Assembly: GCF_900187265.1 (NCBI RefSeq)
Contig: NZ_LT906450.1
Location: forward strand, 744,001-808,000
DNA from: Rhodococcus rhodochrous
Lineage (GTDB): Bacteria; Actinomycetota; Actinomycetes; Mycobacteriales; Mycobacteriaceae
Direction of reading: 5' to 3'
Length of the DNA stretch: 64,000 nt
Below the pieces are notes generated by a model that saw only the letters and a list, made by a program, of their open reading frames with translations, was not told the origin of the DNA and did no database searches. Each line of letters starts with the position of its first letter. The first letter of the stretch is position 1. The position numbers and the translations under genes were made by a program. Below, piece by piece: positions 16,355 to 25,972 of this stretch.

Positions 16355-17020
16355 ATGGGAGGTGACGGGAGTGTGCGGGAGGCGCCGCTGCGCGTGCTCG
16401 TGGACGAACTCGTCACGCACGTCCTCGTGGGACTTCCCGCGGATCGGCGCACGGTCGTCGGTCTGTGCGGGCCGCCGGGCGCCGGGAAGAGCCGCGCCGC
16501 GGCGCTGCTCGTCTACGCCCTCCGATGCGCGGGGGTGTCCACCGGGCAGGTGCCGATGGACGGCTACCACCTGTCCAACCGCCAGCTCGACACCTTCGGC
16601 GCGCGGGACCGGAAGGGAGCGCCCGACACCTTCGACGTCGCCGGCTTCCGCGACATGCTGAGCCGGGTGCGGCAGTGCCGCGACGAGACGATCTACGCCC
16701 CCGACTTCTCCCGGCCCCTCGACGAACCGATCGCGGCGGTGCACGCCGTGCCGGCCGACGCGCGGGTGATCGTCACCGAGGGCAACTACCTGATGTTCGA
16801 GACCGGGGGATGGGAACACATTCGCCCGCTGCTCGACCTCGTCATCTACATCGACGCACCCCGCCGCACGCTCACCCGGCGTCTCGTGCGCCGGCACCGC
16901 CACAACGGGCGGGACGACGACGGAGCGCGCGAGTGGGTGCGGACCGTCGATCTGCCCAATGCGGAAGCCGTCCAGCGCACGCGCTCCCGCGCCGATCTCG
17001 TGTGGAGACCGGTCCCGTAG
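16355..17020 (+). CDS. Uridine-kinase-like P-loop (nucleoside/sugar) kinase
   Basis: 221 residues. Walker A is [14 protein letters not shown] (about 38-45). [12 protein letters not shown] is the catalytic Asp block of the uridine kinase/phosphoribulokinase/pantothenate-kinase superfamily. [10 protein letters not shown] and [17 protein letters not shown] are also typical. It is most like the actinobacterial nucleoside/nucleotide kinase family proteins related to fructose-transport-associated kinases. The true substrate is not predictable. ATG at 16355 is preferred over an in-frame GTG at 16295 because of the -10 spacing. It ends 11 bp before purD, but purD has its own -10 box inside its tail. 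Confidence 0.85.
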   Translation: MGGDGSVREAPLRVLVDELVTHVLVGLPADRRTVVGLCGPPGAGKSRAAALLVYALRCAGVSTGQVPMDGYHLSNRQLDTFGARDRKGAPDTFDVAGFRDMLSRVRQCRDETIYAPDFSRPLDEPIAAVHAVPADARVIVTEGNYLMFETGGWEHIRPLLDLVIYIDAPRRTLTRRLVRRHRHNGRDDDGAREWVRTVDLPNAEAVQRTRSRADLVWRPVP

Positions 17021-17023
17021 TCT
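17018..17023 (+). promoter_or_regulatory. -10 box of leaderless purD
   Basis: TAGTCT lies seven bases before the GTG at 17031 and overlaps the stop codon of the preceding kinase gene. Confidence 0.55.
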
Positions 17024-17030
17024 GTCCTGC

Positions 17031-18284
17031 GTGCGCGTACTCGTTATCGGCTCCGGTGCCCGTGAACATGCTCTTGCTCTCGCCCTGTCCCGCGACCCCG
17101 GCGTGACCGCCGTGCTGGCCGCGCCCGGCAACCCCGGTATCGCGAACGTCGCCGAGCTGTTCCCTGTCGACGCGGCCTCCGCCGAGAGCGTCGTCGACCT
17201 CGCCACCGAGCAGAAGGCCGACCTCGTGGTCATCGGCCCCGAGGTCCCGCTCGTCCTCGGTGTCGCCGACGCCGTCCGCGCCGCGGGCATCCCCTGCTTC
17301 GGACCGTCCGCCGCCGCCGCGCGCATCGAGGGATCGAAGGCGTTCGCGAAGGACGTCATGGCCGCCGCCGGTGTGCGTACCGCCCACAGCGAGGTCGTCG
17401 ACAGCCCCGCGACCCTCGACGAGGCGCTCGACCGCTTCGGGCCGACCTGGGTGGTCAAGGACGACGGTCTCGCCGCCGGTAAGGGCGTCGTCGTCACCAC
17501 CGACCGTGCCGCGGCCCGCGACCACGCCGCCGAGATCCTCGAGAACGGCCACCCCGTCCTGCTGGAGTCCTTCCTCGACGGCCCCGAGGTCTCGCTGTTC
17601 TGCCTCGTCGACGGCGAGACGGTGGTGCCGCTGCTGCCGGCGCAGGACCACAAGCGCGTCGGCGAGGGCGACACCGGCCCCAACACCGGTGGCATGGGTG
17701 CCTACACGCCGCTGCCGTGGCTGCCCGAGGGTAGCGTCGAGCAGATCGTCTCCGAGGTCGTCGAGCCGGTCGCGGCCGAGATGGTGCGTCGCGGATGCGG
17801 TTTCTCCGGCCTGCTCTACGCGGGTCTGGCGATGGGTGCCGAGGGTCCGGCCGTGGTCGAGTTCAACTGCCGTTTCGGCGACCCGGAGACCCAGGCCGTG
17901 CTCGCCCTGCTCGAGTCGCCGCTGGGCGAGGCCCTGAACGCGGTCGCCACCGGCACGCTCGCCGAACTCCCGCCGCTGCGCTGGAAGGACGGCGCCGCGG
18001 TGACCGTGGTGCTCGCCGCCGAGTACTACCCGTCCACCCCGCGCACCGGCGACGTGATCACCGGTGCCGAGGGTGAGACGGTGCTGCACGCCGGCACCAG
18101 GCGTCGCGACGACGGTGCGCTGGTCTCCGCAGGTGGGCGCGTGCTCAACGTGATCGGTGTGGGTGCCGATCTCGCGTCCGCGCGCGAAGCCGCTTATGAT
18201 CGGCTCGCCGACGTGAAGCTGCCGGGCGGTCACTTCCGCCGCGACATCGGTCTGGCAGCCGTCGAGGGCCGGATCTCGGTCTAG
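17031..18284 (+). CDS. purD: Phosphoribosylamine-glycine ligase (GAR synthetase)
   Basis: 417 residues, ATP-grasp enzyme of de novo purine synthesis: 5-phosphoribosylamine + glycine + ATP to glycinamide ribonucleotide. The start [19 protein letters not shown] is the family N-terminus. [58 protein letters not shown] and [12 protein letters not shown] follow in order. The GTG start is leaderless. It is one of three purine genes in the window (purD, purB, purC), the framework into which the other genes are interspersed. Confidence 0.97.
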   Translation: MRVLVIGSGAREHALALALSRDPGVTAVLAAPGNPGIANVAELFPVDAASAESVVDLATEQKADLVVIGPEVPLVLGVADAVRAAGIPCFGPSAAAARIEGSKAFAKDVMAAAGVRTAHSEVVDSPATLDEALDRFGPTWVVKDDGLAAGKGVVVTTDRAAARDHAAEILENGHPVLLESFLDGPEVSLFCLVDGETVVPLLPAQDHKRVGEGDTGPNTGGMGAYTPLPWLPEGSVEQIVSEVVEPVAAEMVRRGCGFSGLLYAGLAMGAEGPAVVEFNCRFGDPETQAVLALLESPLGEALNAVATGTLAELPPLRWKDGAAVTVVLAAEYYPSTPRTGDVITGAEGETVLHAGTRRRDDGALVSAGGRVLNVIGVGADLASAREAAYDRLADVKLPGGHFRRDIGLAAVEGRISV

Positions 18285-18368
18285 CCTTTCACCCGCGTCC
18301 TTCACCTTGCACCTACCGGGTGTATGTTGCACACTCGGTGCATCTTTGATGCCGCCAGGGGTGACTGC

Positions 18369-20150
18369 ATGGTTTCTCGAAGACGACCGCCGAAGCCGGA
18401 CCCGACACCGCTACGGCACCACCACGTCGTCGTCCACGGGCTGCCGGACGACGTCCTCGTCGAGCGCGACGTGCCCATCCGCACGGGCGACGGCACCGTA
18501 CTGAAGGCCGACGTCTACCGCCCCGCAGGCTCCGGTGAGCACGACCGCTGCCCCGTGCTGGTCGCCGTCACCCCCTACGGCAAGGACGCCGGCGTCGACC
18601 GGTATCCCGTCGACTTCGACGATCTCGCCGAATCCGGCAACCACGTGGGCGATCTCGAGATCAGCGACTGCACCTCCTTCGAAGCGCCCGACCCCGCCTA
18701 CTGGGTTCCTCACGGTTACGTGCTCGTCGTCGCGGACATGCGCGGCCATCACGCGAGCAGCGGCCGTCCCCGACTGCTGCTCGGCCGGGCCGCGCTCGAC
18801 TGCGCGGCCGTCGTGGAATGGGCCGGCGGTCAGAAGTGGAGCAACGGCCGCGTCGGCCTCGCCGGCGCCGACTACCTCGCCACGCTGCAGTGGTACACGG
18901 CCGCGCTCGACCCGCCCTATCTCGCGGCCATCGCACCCTGGGAGGGCGTGAGCGATCCCTGCCGCGACATCCTCACCCAGGGCGGCATCCCCGAGACCCG
19001 CTACAGCGCGTTCTGGTACAGCGCGATGAACACCGGAGCCCGCTGCGGCGCCGCGTCCCTCCGGCGATTCACCCCGTGGTTGCTGCGCCGGTTCCCCGAC
19101 CTCTTCCGCCACGTCGCCCCACCGCCCCGGCTCGAGGACGTCACCGTGCCCGCCCTCGTCGGGGTCTCGTGGTCCGATCAGGGCCCGCGCGCCCGCGGAT
19201 CGGTCGAGGGCTACCGCCGCATCGCGTCGGAGCACAAGTGGCTCTACACCCACGGCCGGAAGATGTGGCAGACCTTCTACGGCAACGAGGCACTCGACTA
19301 CCAACGACGTTTCTTCGACCGCTTCCTCAAGGGCGAGGACAACGGCTTCGAGGACACCCCGCGCATTCGCCTCGAGACCCGCCACGACCTGCGCACCTAT
19401 TCCGAACGCCTCGAATCCGAGTGGCCCGTCCCCGACACCCGCTACGTCGCACTCCACCTCGACCACGCGAACGCAGACCTGAGCACCACCCCGTGCGAGA
19501 GCCGCCAGTTCCGCCGCACCTTCCCCGTCGCGGGCGACGAACTCGTCTTCACTCACACCTTCGACGAGGACACCGAGATCACCGGCCACGCCGCGCTGCG
19601 TCTGTGGGTGCAGGCGAAGGACGCCAACGACATGGACCTGTTCGTCGGGCTGGCCAAGCGCGACGAACACGGCCGCGACGTGTGGTTCGAAGGCCACGGC
19701 GGCTACGAGAAGGGATTCGTCGCCCACGGGTGGATGCGGGTCTCGCGCCGGGCACTGGACCCGGAGGCCTCCACCGCCTACCGGCCCGTCCACGACCAGA
19801 AGAAGTACTGGCCGTTGCTGCCCGATCAGATCGTGCCGGTCGACATCGAGATCATGCCGCACAGCACCTTCTTCGAGGCCGGATCGAGCCTGGTGCTCGT
19901 CATCGCCGGTCACGACCTCGACGAGAACCCGCGCGTCGGGCACGATCGCACCATCAACAAGGGCTTCCACATCGTGCACGCCGGCGGACAGTTCGACTCG
20001 CATCTACTGTTGCCGGTCGTGCCGCAGCCGCAGCCGGAACCCGACGAGACCGCCACCGACGCGGACGCCGTACCCGCGAAGGGCGTCGATCGTCACGACT
20101 ACCCGATCGCGTGGGGCGCCCTCACCCGACTTCAGCGCGTCCGGCTCTGA
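18369..20150 (+). CDS. CocE/NonD-family hydrolase with Asp in place of the nucleophilic Ser
   Basis: 593 residues, X-Pro dipeptidyl-peptidase/cocaine-esterase type (S15-like). The alpha/beta-hydrolase core begins DVLVERDVPIRTGDGTVLKADVYRP and continues CPVLVAVTPYGKD and VVADMRGHHASSG. A C-terminal jelly-roll domain follows (DTRYVALHLDHANADLS ... TGHAALRLWVQAKDANDMDLFV; PVDIEIMPHSTFFEAGSSLVLVIAGHDL). The elbow, normally GxSYxG as in GVSYLG, reads RVGLAGADYLATLQW (DNA GGC GCC GAC TAC), so Ser is replaced by Asp at about residue 174. The enzyme may be inactive, or use Asp as nucleophile as haloalkane dehalogenases and epoxide hydrolases do. The ATG has AGGGGTG upstream. Confidence 0.88.
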   Translation: MVSRRRPPKPDPTPLRHHHVVVHGLPDDVLVERDVPIRTGDGTVLKADVYRPAGSGEHDRCPVLVAVTPYGKDAGVDRYPVDFDDLAESGNHVGDLEISDCTSFEAPDPAYWVPHGYVLVVADMRGHHASSGRPRLLLGRAALDCAAVVEWAGGQKWSNGRVGLAGADYLATLQWYTAALDPPYLAAIAPWEGVSDPCRDILTQGGIPETRYSAFWYSAMNTGARCGAASLRRFTPWLLRRFPDLFRHVAPPPRLEDVTVPALVGVSWSDQGPRARGSVEGYRRIASEHKWLYTHGRKMWQTFYGNEALDYQRRFFDRFLKGEDNGFEDTPRIRLETRHDLRTYSERLESEWPVPDTRYVALHLDHANADLSTTPCESRQFRRTFPVAGDELVFTHTFDEDTEITGHAALRLWVQAKDANDMDLFVGLAKRDEHGRDVWFEGHGGYEKGFVAHGWMRVSRRALDPEASTAYRPVHDQKKYWPLLPDQIVPVDIEIMPHSTFFEAGSSLVLVIAGHDLDENPRVGHDRTINKGFHIVHAGGQFDSHLLLPVVPQPQPEPDETATDADAVPAKGVDRHDYPIAWGALTRLQRVRL

Positions 20151-20168
20151 CGAACGACACAGGCGTAC

Positions 20169-20174
20169 TACCGT
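20169..20174 (+). promoter_or_regulatory. -10 box of a leaderless aminotransferase transcript
   Basis: TACCGT lies seven bases before the GTG at 20182, and no ribosome site is visible. Confidence 0.45.
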
Positions 20175-20181
20175 CGTCGAC

Positions 20182-21357
20182 GTGCGCCCCGAATCCCAAC
20201 GCTCCGGTATCGAGACGTTCCATGTCATGGATGTGTGGAAGGCGGCTGCCGAGCGGCAGCGCAGCCACGGCGACGTCCTGAGTCTCGCCGCCGGACAACC
20301 CTCGACCCCCGCACCCGCTCCCGTGCTCCGCGCCGCCAACCTCGCGATCGACGCCGAACTGCTCGGTTACACGGAGACCTTCGGCATCCTGCCGTTGCGC
20401 GAGGAGATCGCGGCGTACCACCGCCACAAGTACGGCATCGACGTCGACGCGGACGACGTCGTCGTCACCACCGGCTCGTCGGGTGCCTTCACCCTGGTGT
20501 TCCTCGCGGCCTTCGATGTCGGCGACACCGTCGTCGTCGCCCGCCCCGGTTACCCGGCCTACCGCAACACCCTCGCCGCCCTCGGCTGCCGCGTCGTCGA
20601 ACTCGACTGCGGCCCGCAGACCCGCTACCAGCCGACCGTCGCGATGCTCGAGGAACTCGACACTCCGCCCGCGGGAATCGTCGTCGCCAGTCCGGCCAAC
20701 CCGACCGGCACGATGATCGAACCGTCCGAGCTCGCGGCGCTCGCACGCTGGTGCGACGAGCACGGCAGCCTGCTCATCTCCGACGAGATCTACCACGGCA
20801 TCGAGTTCGGTACCCCCGGATCACCGGCGACCTCCACGGCGTGGGCGACCTCCCGCGACTCGGTGGTGATCGGCTCGGTCTCGAAGTACTTCTCGATGAC
20901 CGGCTGGCGGCTCGGCTGGATGCTCGCGCCCGAGACGATGCGTCCGGCCCTGCAGCGACTCGCGTCGAACATGACGGTGTGCCCGCCGTCGATCTCCCAG
21001 TTCGCGGCGATCGAGGCGTTCGGGACCGAGGCCCGCACCGAACTCGACGGACACGTCTCCCGTTATGCCGTGAACCGGGAACTGCTCCTCGAAGGCCTGC
21101 CGGATCTCGGAATCACGAAACTCGCCCCGGCCGACGGCGCCTTCTACGTCTACGCCGACATCGGTCATCTGCTCGACGGCGAGAACTCGACGGCGTGGTG
21201 CGCGCGGCTGCTCCACGACACCGGTCTCGCGCTCGCACCGGGCGTCGACTTCGACACCGTGCGCGGCGACGGGACCGTGCGACTGTCGTTCGCAGGATCG
21301 ACCGCCGACGTCACCGCGGCGCTCGACCGGCTCGCGGGCTGGCTCCCCGTCTCCTGA
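20182..21357 (+). CDS. Class I/II PLP-dependent aminotransferase
   Basis: 391 residues, fold type I aspartate-aminotransferase superfamily. The PLP-binding Lys is in GSVSKYFSMTGWRLGW (about 236). SPANPTGTMI carries the Asn and SDEIYHGIEF the Asp-Tyr that hold the cofactor. GYTETFGILPLREEIAAY is the family N-terminal block. VRLSFAG near the end carries the carboxylate-binding Arg. The start VRPESQRSGIETFHVMDVW fits a leaderless GTG. Substrate unknown: this subgroup includes aspartate, alanine and N-succinyl-DAP aminotransferases. It stands alone, 32 bp after the CocE-type gene. Confidence 0.92.
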   Translation: MRPESQRSGIETFHVMDVWKAAAERQRSHGDVLSLAAGQPSTPAPAPVLRAANLAIDAELLGYTETFGILPLREEIAAYHRHKYGIDVDADDVVVTTGSSGAFTLVFLAAFDVGDTVVVARPGYPAYRNTLAALGCRVVELDCGPQTRYQPTVAMLEELDTPPAGIVVASPANPTGTMIEPSELAALARWCDEHGSLLISDEIYHGIEFGTPGSPATSTAWATSRDSVVIGSVSKYFSMTGWRLGWMLAPETMRPALQRLASNMTVCPPSISQFAAIEAFGTEARTELDGHVSRYAVNRELLLEGLPDLGITKLAPADGAFYVYADIGHLLDGENSTAWCARLLHDTGLALAPGVDFDTVRGDGTVRLSFAGSTADVTAALDRLAGWLPVS

Positions 21358-21384
21358 TCGCCGGCCCGGACCGCCGCGGACGGA

Positions 21385-23028
21385 TCACCGCCCGTCGGCG
21401 ACGATCCGCGCGATGTTCCGTTCGGCCAGCGCCGCGATGGTCAGCGACGGATTGGCGGTGCCGGTGCTGCCCGGGATCAACGCGCCGTCGACGACGTAGA
21501 GGCCGGGATGACCGTGCACGCGGCCGTACCCGTCGGTCGCGTCGCCGAGCACCGCACCACCGAGCGGATGCGCCGTGAAGGTCGCGTTGACGTCCTCGGC
21601 CATCGGCGATGCGCCCGGGATCGTGCCACCGGCCTGCGCCATGGCGTTGTGCACGGCCCGAAGGGCCTCGACGCTCTCGCGTTCGCCACCGGCCGGCCAG
21701 TTCGGAACCGCGCGATCGGCACCCGGGTCGTACGTGAAGTCGGCGCGGGTGGGGTCGAGGGTCATGCCGAGGGAGGCGAGCATCCCGACGTCCTTCGCGG
21801 TGCCCGCGACAAACCAGTTCTCGAGGCTCAGCGGCAGACCGGACTCGTCGACGATGCGCGACGCCGACGGCGCGCCCTGGTCGCCGCCGAAACCCTCGGT
21901 GAGCGCGAACGAACGGACGAGCACCGCGTCGCCGTTGGTGCCCCAGCCCCGGCCCACGCGCTCGTCGAGGTTCGGCAGCGAACCCGTGTGCCGCGCCTTG
22001 ACGAGCAGTTCGGTGGTGCCGATCGATCCGGCGCCGAGGACGAGGCGGTCGCACGTGATCGTGGTGGTGCGCAGCACCGCACCCGTCGGGTCGACGGCCT
22101 GCACGTCGAGCCAGTACCGGCCGTCGCCGTCCTGACCGACAGCGAGCACCCGGTGACCGTGGCACACCAGGGTGCGCCCGGTCGCCTCGGCCGCCGGGAT
22201 GTAGTTCTGTGTGAGATCGAACTTCGCGCCGTTCGAGTTGCCGAGATTGCTCTCACCCGCGACGGCCGACCGGCGGACCGAGCCGGCGAGTTCGGCGCGC
22301 ACGACGTCCCAGTCCCAGATGCCGTCGATGCGGTGCGGGCTGTAACCGGCGGCGCGGGCGTCGTCGTCCCACCGCCGCGAGTGCGTGAACTCGGCGGCGT
22401 TGTAGATGTCGTCGGGCATCGGATCGAGGCGCAGCATCGAGCGCACCTTCGGGTACCAGGTGGACGCCATCTCGTCGTAGGAGAGACGGCCGCCGAAGAC
22501 GTGCTCGAAGAAGTGCCGTTCGGGAGCGATCATCACGCCGGTGAACACGATCGATCCGCCGCCCACCGCGGCGCCGCGCCACACCGACATGTTCGGGTAG
22601 TCGACGACGTCGAGGACGCCGGCGAAGTCGTCGCACACCACCGGGATGCCCGTCGGGCCGGTGAACCGGGTGCGGTGGTGGTAACCGCGACCGTCGGCGA
22701 GCAGGTCGGTCGTGAAGATCTCGCGGTGCGGGTCGCGGGGCCAGCGCATGCCGCGCTCGAGCATCGTGACCCGGTTCCCCGCCTCGGCCAGGCGCAGCGC
22801 GGCGACGCTCGCCCCGAAACCGGAGCCCACCACGACGACCTCGGAATGCTCCGGCGGTGCGGGCGGCGGCACGAACAGCTCGGGCACGAGACGGAGGTAC
22901 TCGTCGACCCCGACCGGCAGGGCGTCCGCACGGGGGACACCGATGCCGGTCAGGCCGGAACCTGCGGCGCCGGTGCCCGCCAGGGCAGCCCCGAGAAGCG
23001 AGGCCTGCAGAAAGCGTCGACGTCTCAT
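21385..23028 (-). CDS. choE: Tat-exported cholesterol oxidase, GMC family
   Basis: 547 residues. Flavin enzyme that oxidises and isomerises cholesterol (3-beta-hydroxysteroids) to the 4-en-3-one with H2O2, acting outside the cell. The N-terminus MRRRRFLQASLLGAALAGTG has twin arginines and a hydrophobic core, a Tat signal, as in Streptomyces and Rhodococcus enzymes. The FAD site is VVVGSGFGASVAALRLAEAG. The GMC fold continues with AAVGGGSIVFTG, NYIPAAEATGRTLVCHG and LVLGAGSIGTTELLVKA. The C-terminal HPLGGAVLGDATDGYGRVHG and IPGSTGTANPSLTIAALAERN match ChoE/ChoA closely. A TetR gene is divergent across a 145-bp gap, a possible regulator. Confidence 0.93.
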   Translation of the reverse strand: MRRRRFLQASLLGAALAGTGAAGSGLTGIGVPRADALPVGVDEYLRLVPELFVPPPAPPEHSEVVVVGSGFGASVAALRLAEAGNRVTMLERGMRWPRDPHREIFTTDLLADGRGYHHRTRFTGPTGIPVVCDDFAGVLDVVDYPNMSVWRGAAVGGGSIVFTGVMIAPERHFFEHVFGGRLSYDEMASTWYPKVRSMLRLDPMPDDIYNAAEFTHSRRWDDDARAAGYSPHRIDGIWDWDVVRAELAGSVRRSAVAGESNLGNSNGAKFDLTQNYIPAAEATGRTLVCHGHRVLAVGQDGDGRYWLDVQAVDPTGAVLRTTTITCDRLVLGAGSIGTTELLVKARHTGSLPNLDERVGRGWGTNGDAVLVRSFALTEGFGGDQGAPSASRIVDESGLPLSLENWFVAGTAKDVGMLASLGMTLDPTRADFTYDPGADRAVPNWPAGGERESVEALRAVHNAMAQAGGTIPGASPMAEDVNATFTAHPLGGAVLGDATDGYGRVHGHPGLYVVDGALIPGSTGTANPSLTIAALAERNIARIVADGR

Positions 23029-23173
23029 CCGGTACGGCTCCGATCGTTCGATGACCTACTCGCGGGGCGGCGCCCGCCGAGGACTCGACACGCGCGGGCG
23101 GGCGCAATGGTACCGGTTGGTCTCCAATTCCGTTTTCCCCTGGTGAGACGCTCGGGACTGTCACCATGAGAAG

Positions 23174-23788
23174 GTGTCGATTGCTGCGACCCCCAAGGGC
23201 GAACGGCGCCGTCAGGCGCTGGTCGAGGCAGCGGCCGACCTCATTCTCGAAGGAGGGATCGACGCCGTCCGCCACCGGGCCGTCGCGACCCGCGCGGGCC
23301 TGCCGCTCGCATCGACCACCTACTACTTCGAATCACTCGACGACCTCGTCGCGTGCGCGGTCGACTACAACAGCGAGCGGGAACTCGACGCGATGCGGGA
23401 ACGCGTCCGCGACATCGAGCCGCTCCCGCGCAGTCTCGAGGGCACGGCCGATCTCATCGTCGACCTGCTGATCGGGCCGCGGGACTGCGACGGCGGCATC
23501 GACCGCGAACGCCTGATCTCCCGCTACGAGCGGTGCGTCGCGACGGCCCGCTATCCGGAACTGCGCGACGTGCAGGTCCGCATGCGCGAACAGATCGACC
23601 ACCTGCTCACCGACCTGCTCGAACGCTGCTGCCGATCGGTGCGGCCCCGTGAGGTGCGCCGGCTCGTGGCGGTCGTGGACGGCGCGGTCCTCGGCGGACT
23701 GGGCGAACTCGATCCCGACCCGCGCTCGCTCGCGCGCGGCATCCTGCTCGACGTCGTGGAGACCGTCGCACCCCCGGTCGAGGATTGA
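23174..23788 (+). CDS. TetR-family regulator divergent from cholesterol oxidase
   Basis: 204 residues. The N-terminal helix-turn-helix is ERRRQALVEAAADLILEGGIDAVRHRAVATRAGLPLASTTYYFESLDDL (about 10-58), a TetR subgroup with the TTYYF recognition end. The C-terminal ligand domain includes RLISRYERCVATARYPELRDVQVRMREQIDHLLTDLLERC. The GTG start is uncertain: AGAAGG lies right against it and no better start is in frame. It could control the divergent oxidase gene, but I found no convincing palindrome in the shared intergenic region. Confidence 0.88.
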   Translation: MSIAATPKGERRRQALVEAAADLILEGGIDAVRHRAVATRAGLPLASTTYYFESLDDLVACAVDYNSERELDAMRERVRDIEPLPRSLEGTADLIVDLLIGPRDCDGGIDRERLISRYERCVATARYPELRDVQVRMREQIDHLLTDLLERCCRSVRPREVRRLVAVVDGAVLGGLGELDPDPRSLARGILLDVVETVAPPVED

Positions 23789-23819
23789 GGTCGGGGAATA
23801 CGGGAACAGGCCCGGACCG

Positions 23820-23825
23820 TAAACT
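23820..23825 (+). promoter_or_regulatory. -10 box of leaderless purB
   Basis: TAAACT lies seven bases before the GTG at 23833, with no ribosome site. Confidence 0.55.
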
Positions 23826-23832
23826 CACTTCT

Positions 23833-25254
23833 GTGAGCCACATCCCCAACGTCCTCGCCACCCGCTACGCCAGCCCCGAACTCCGGGACCTGTGGTCGCC
23901 CGAGTACAAGATCGTGCTCGAGCGCCAGCTGTGGCTCGCGGTGCTGCGGGCGCAGGCCGAACTCGGGATCGACGTTCCCGCCGAAGCGATCGCCGACTAC
24001 GAGCGCGTGATCGAGCAGGTCGACCTCGAGTCCATCGCGCAGCGCGAACGCGTCACCCGCCACGACGTCAAGGCTCGCATCGAGGAGTTCAACGCCCTCG
24101 CCGGTCACGAGCACGTCCACAAGGGCATGACCAGCCGCGACCTCACCGAGAACGTCGAGCAGCTGCAGATCCTGCGGTCGCTCGAACACGTCCACTCCCA
24201 CGGTGTCGCCGTGGCCGCACGCCTCGCCGAGCGCGCCACCGAGTACGCCTCGCTCGTCATGGCCGGCCGCTCGCACAACGTCGCGGCGCAGGCCACCACA
24301 CTCGGCAAGCGCTTCGCGTCGGCCGCCGACGAACTGCTCATCGCGCTGCAGCGCGTCCGGGAGCTGATCGCCCGCTACCCGCTGCGCGGGATCAAGGGCC
24401 CGATGGGCACCGCGCAGGACATGCTCGACCTGCTCGGCGGTGATTCCGCCAAGCTCGCGCAGCTCGAACAGAAGGTCGCGCAGCATCTCGGCTTCGCGAA
24501 CGTCTTCACGAGCGTCGGCCAGGTCTACCCCCGTTCGCTCGACCACGACGTGCTCTCCGCGCTCGTGCAGGTCGGCGCCGGCCCCGCGTCGTTCGCCCAC
24601 ACCATCCGGCTCATGGCCGGCCACGAACTCGTCACCGAGGGCTTCCAGCCCGGCCAGGTGGGATCGTCCGCCATGCCGCACAAGATGAACACCCGCTCGT
24701 GCGAGCGCGTCGACGGCCTGCAGGTCGTCCTGCGCGGCTATGCCTCCATGGCCGCCGAGCTCGCCGGCGCGCAGTGGAACGAGGGCGACGTCTTCTGCTC
24801 CGTCGTCCGCCGTGTGGCCCTGCCCGACGCCTTCTTCGCGATCGACGGCCAGATGGAGACCTTCCTGACGGTCCTCGCCGAGTTCGGTGCCTACCCGGCG
24901 GTGATCGAGAAGGAACTCGTGCGGTACCTGCCGTTCCTCGCGACCACCAAGGTCCTCATGGCCGCGGTCCGGGCCGGGGTGGGTCGCGAGACCGCCCACG
25001 AGGTCATCAAGGAGCACGCGGTCTCCGTCGCGCTCGCGATGCGCGAGGAGGGCCGCGAACCCGATCTGCTCGACCGTCTCGCCGCCGACGACCGGCTTCC
25101 GCTCGACCGCGCCGCGCTCGACACGGCACTGGCCGACCGGGAGGTCTTCGCCGGAGCCGCGGTCGCGCAGGTCGAAGCGGTCGTCGCGGCGGTGCAGGAT
25201 CTCGTAACGCAGTATCCCGAGGCGGCGAAGTACACGCCGGCGCCGATTCTCTAG
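23833..25254 (+). CDS. purB: Adenylosuccinate lyase
   Basis: 473 residues, fumarase/aspartase superfamily. It removes fumarate from SAICAR and from adenylosuccinate in purine synthesis and acts as a homotetramer. The start is VSHIPNVLATRYASPELRDLWSPEYKI. HEHVHKGMTSRDLTENV carries a catalytic-site His and Thr-Ser pair. AGRSHNVAAQATTLGKR and the signature loop GSSAMPHKMNTRSCERV (about 279-295) with the mobile catalytic Ser are clear. The C-terminal ADL_C region ends TQYPEAAKYTPAPIL. The GTG is leaderless. Confidence 0.97.
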   Translation: MSHIPNVLATRYASPELRDLWSPEYKIVLERQLWLAVLRAQAELGIDVPAEAIADYERVIEQVDLESIAQRERVTRHDVKARIEEFNALAGHEHVHKGMTSRDLTENVEQLQILRSLEHVHSHGVAVAARLAERATEYASLVMAGRSHNVAAQATTLGKRFASAADELLIALQRVRELIARYPLRGIKGPMGTAQDMLDLLGGDSAKLAQLEQKVAQHLGFANVFTSVGQVYPRSLDHDVLSALVQVGAGPASFAHTIRLMAGHELVTEGFQPGQVGSSAMPHKMNTRSCERVDGLQVVLRGYASMAAELAGAQWNEGDVFCSVVRRVALPDAFFAIDGQMETFLTVLAEFGAYPAVIEKELVRYLPFLATTKVLMAAVRAGVGRETAHEVIKEHAVSVALAMREEGREPDLLDRLAADDRLPLDRAALDTALADREVFAGAAVAQVEAVVAAVQDLVTQYPEAAKYTPAPIL

Positions 25255-25339
25255 GAAGCCGATTCAGCAGGAATCACGGGAGCCGACTACCGGGGGGAGT
25301 GTCCGATGGGGGTGGGCGGTATCAGCAGGGGAGAACGAA

Positions 25340-25972
25340 GTGTCGGTGAAACCGGGAAATACGGGTCGGGTGCGTGACGCAGCGCGAACACGCACCGCGC
25401 TGCTCGATGCGGCGCGCGAGGTGTTCCTGCGCGACGGATACGCGGCGGCGGCCACGGAGGAGATCGTCTCGGTCGCGGGGGTGACGCGCGGTGCGCTCTA
25501 CCACCACTTCGCCGACAAGCGGGATCTGTTCCGCGGCGTCATCGAGCGCCTCCAGAAGGAAGCGGAGAGCTCCCTGGTCCCGGCCGAGCCGGTCGACGAC
25601 GCCTGGGAGGGTTTCACCCAGGCCGTGCTCGCCTCGCTCGATGCTGTCTACGATCCCGCGACCCGCCGACTGCTGCTCATCGAAGCTCCGGCGGTCCTCG
25701 GCTGGGCCGAGGTTCGTGAGACCCACCGGCACTCCTCGCTGAGGGCGATCGAGCGCATGCTCGTCACCCTCGACCCCGAGACCTACGAGGCGTCGCCCAC
25801 ACGGACGTCGGTGCTCGCGCACCTGCTCGTCGCGGCCGTCGAGGAAGCGATGCTGTGCCTCGCGCACAGCGACGATCCGGTACGCGACCGTCCCGAGGTT
25901 CAGGGCGAACTGCTGCGCCTGCTCGAATCCGCCCGCGGACCCGCACGTACGGAGGAGTCCACGCCACGGTGA
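25340..25972 (+). CDS. TetR-family regulator, first gene of a HIT-lactate permease operon
   Basis: 210 residues. The helix-turn-helix is ARTRTALLDAAREVFLRDGYAAAATEEIVSVAGVTRGALYHHFADKRDLF (about 15-64), a canonical AcrR-type pattern. The C-terminal domain contains RRLLLIEAPAVLGWAEVRETHRH, typical of actinobacterial TetR_C proteins. The GTG at 25340 has GGGGAG upstream. The stop overlaps the next start (GTGA), so it is translationally coupled to the HIT gene and through it to the permease. It may autoregulate this operon. Confidence 0.9.
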   Translation: MSVKPGNTGRVRDAARTRTALLDAAREVFLRDGYAAAATEEIVSVAGVTRGALYHHFADKRDLFRGVIERLQKEAESSLVPAEPVDDAWEGFTQAVLASLDAVYDPATRRLLLIEAPAVLGWAEVRETHRHSSLRAIERMLVTLDPETYEASPTRTSVLAHLLVAAVEEAMLCLAHSDDPVRDRPEVQGELLRLLESARGPARTEESTPR

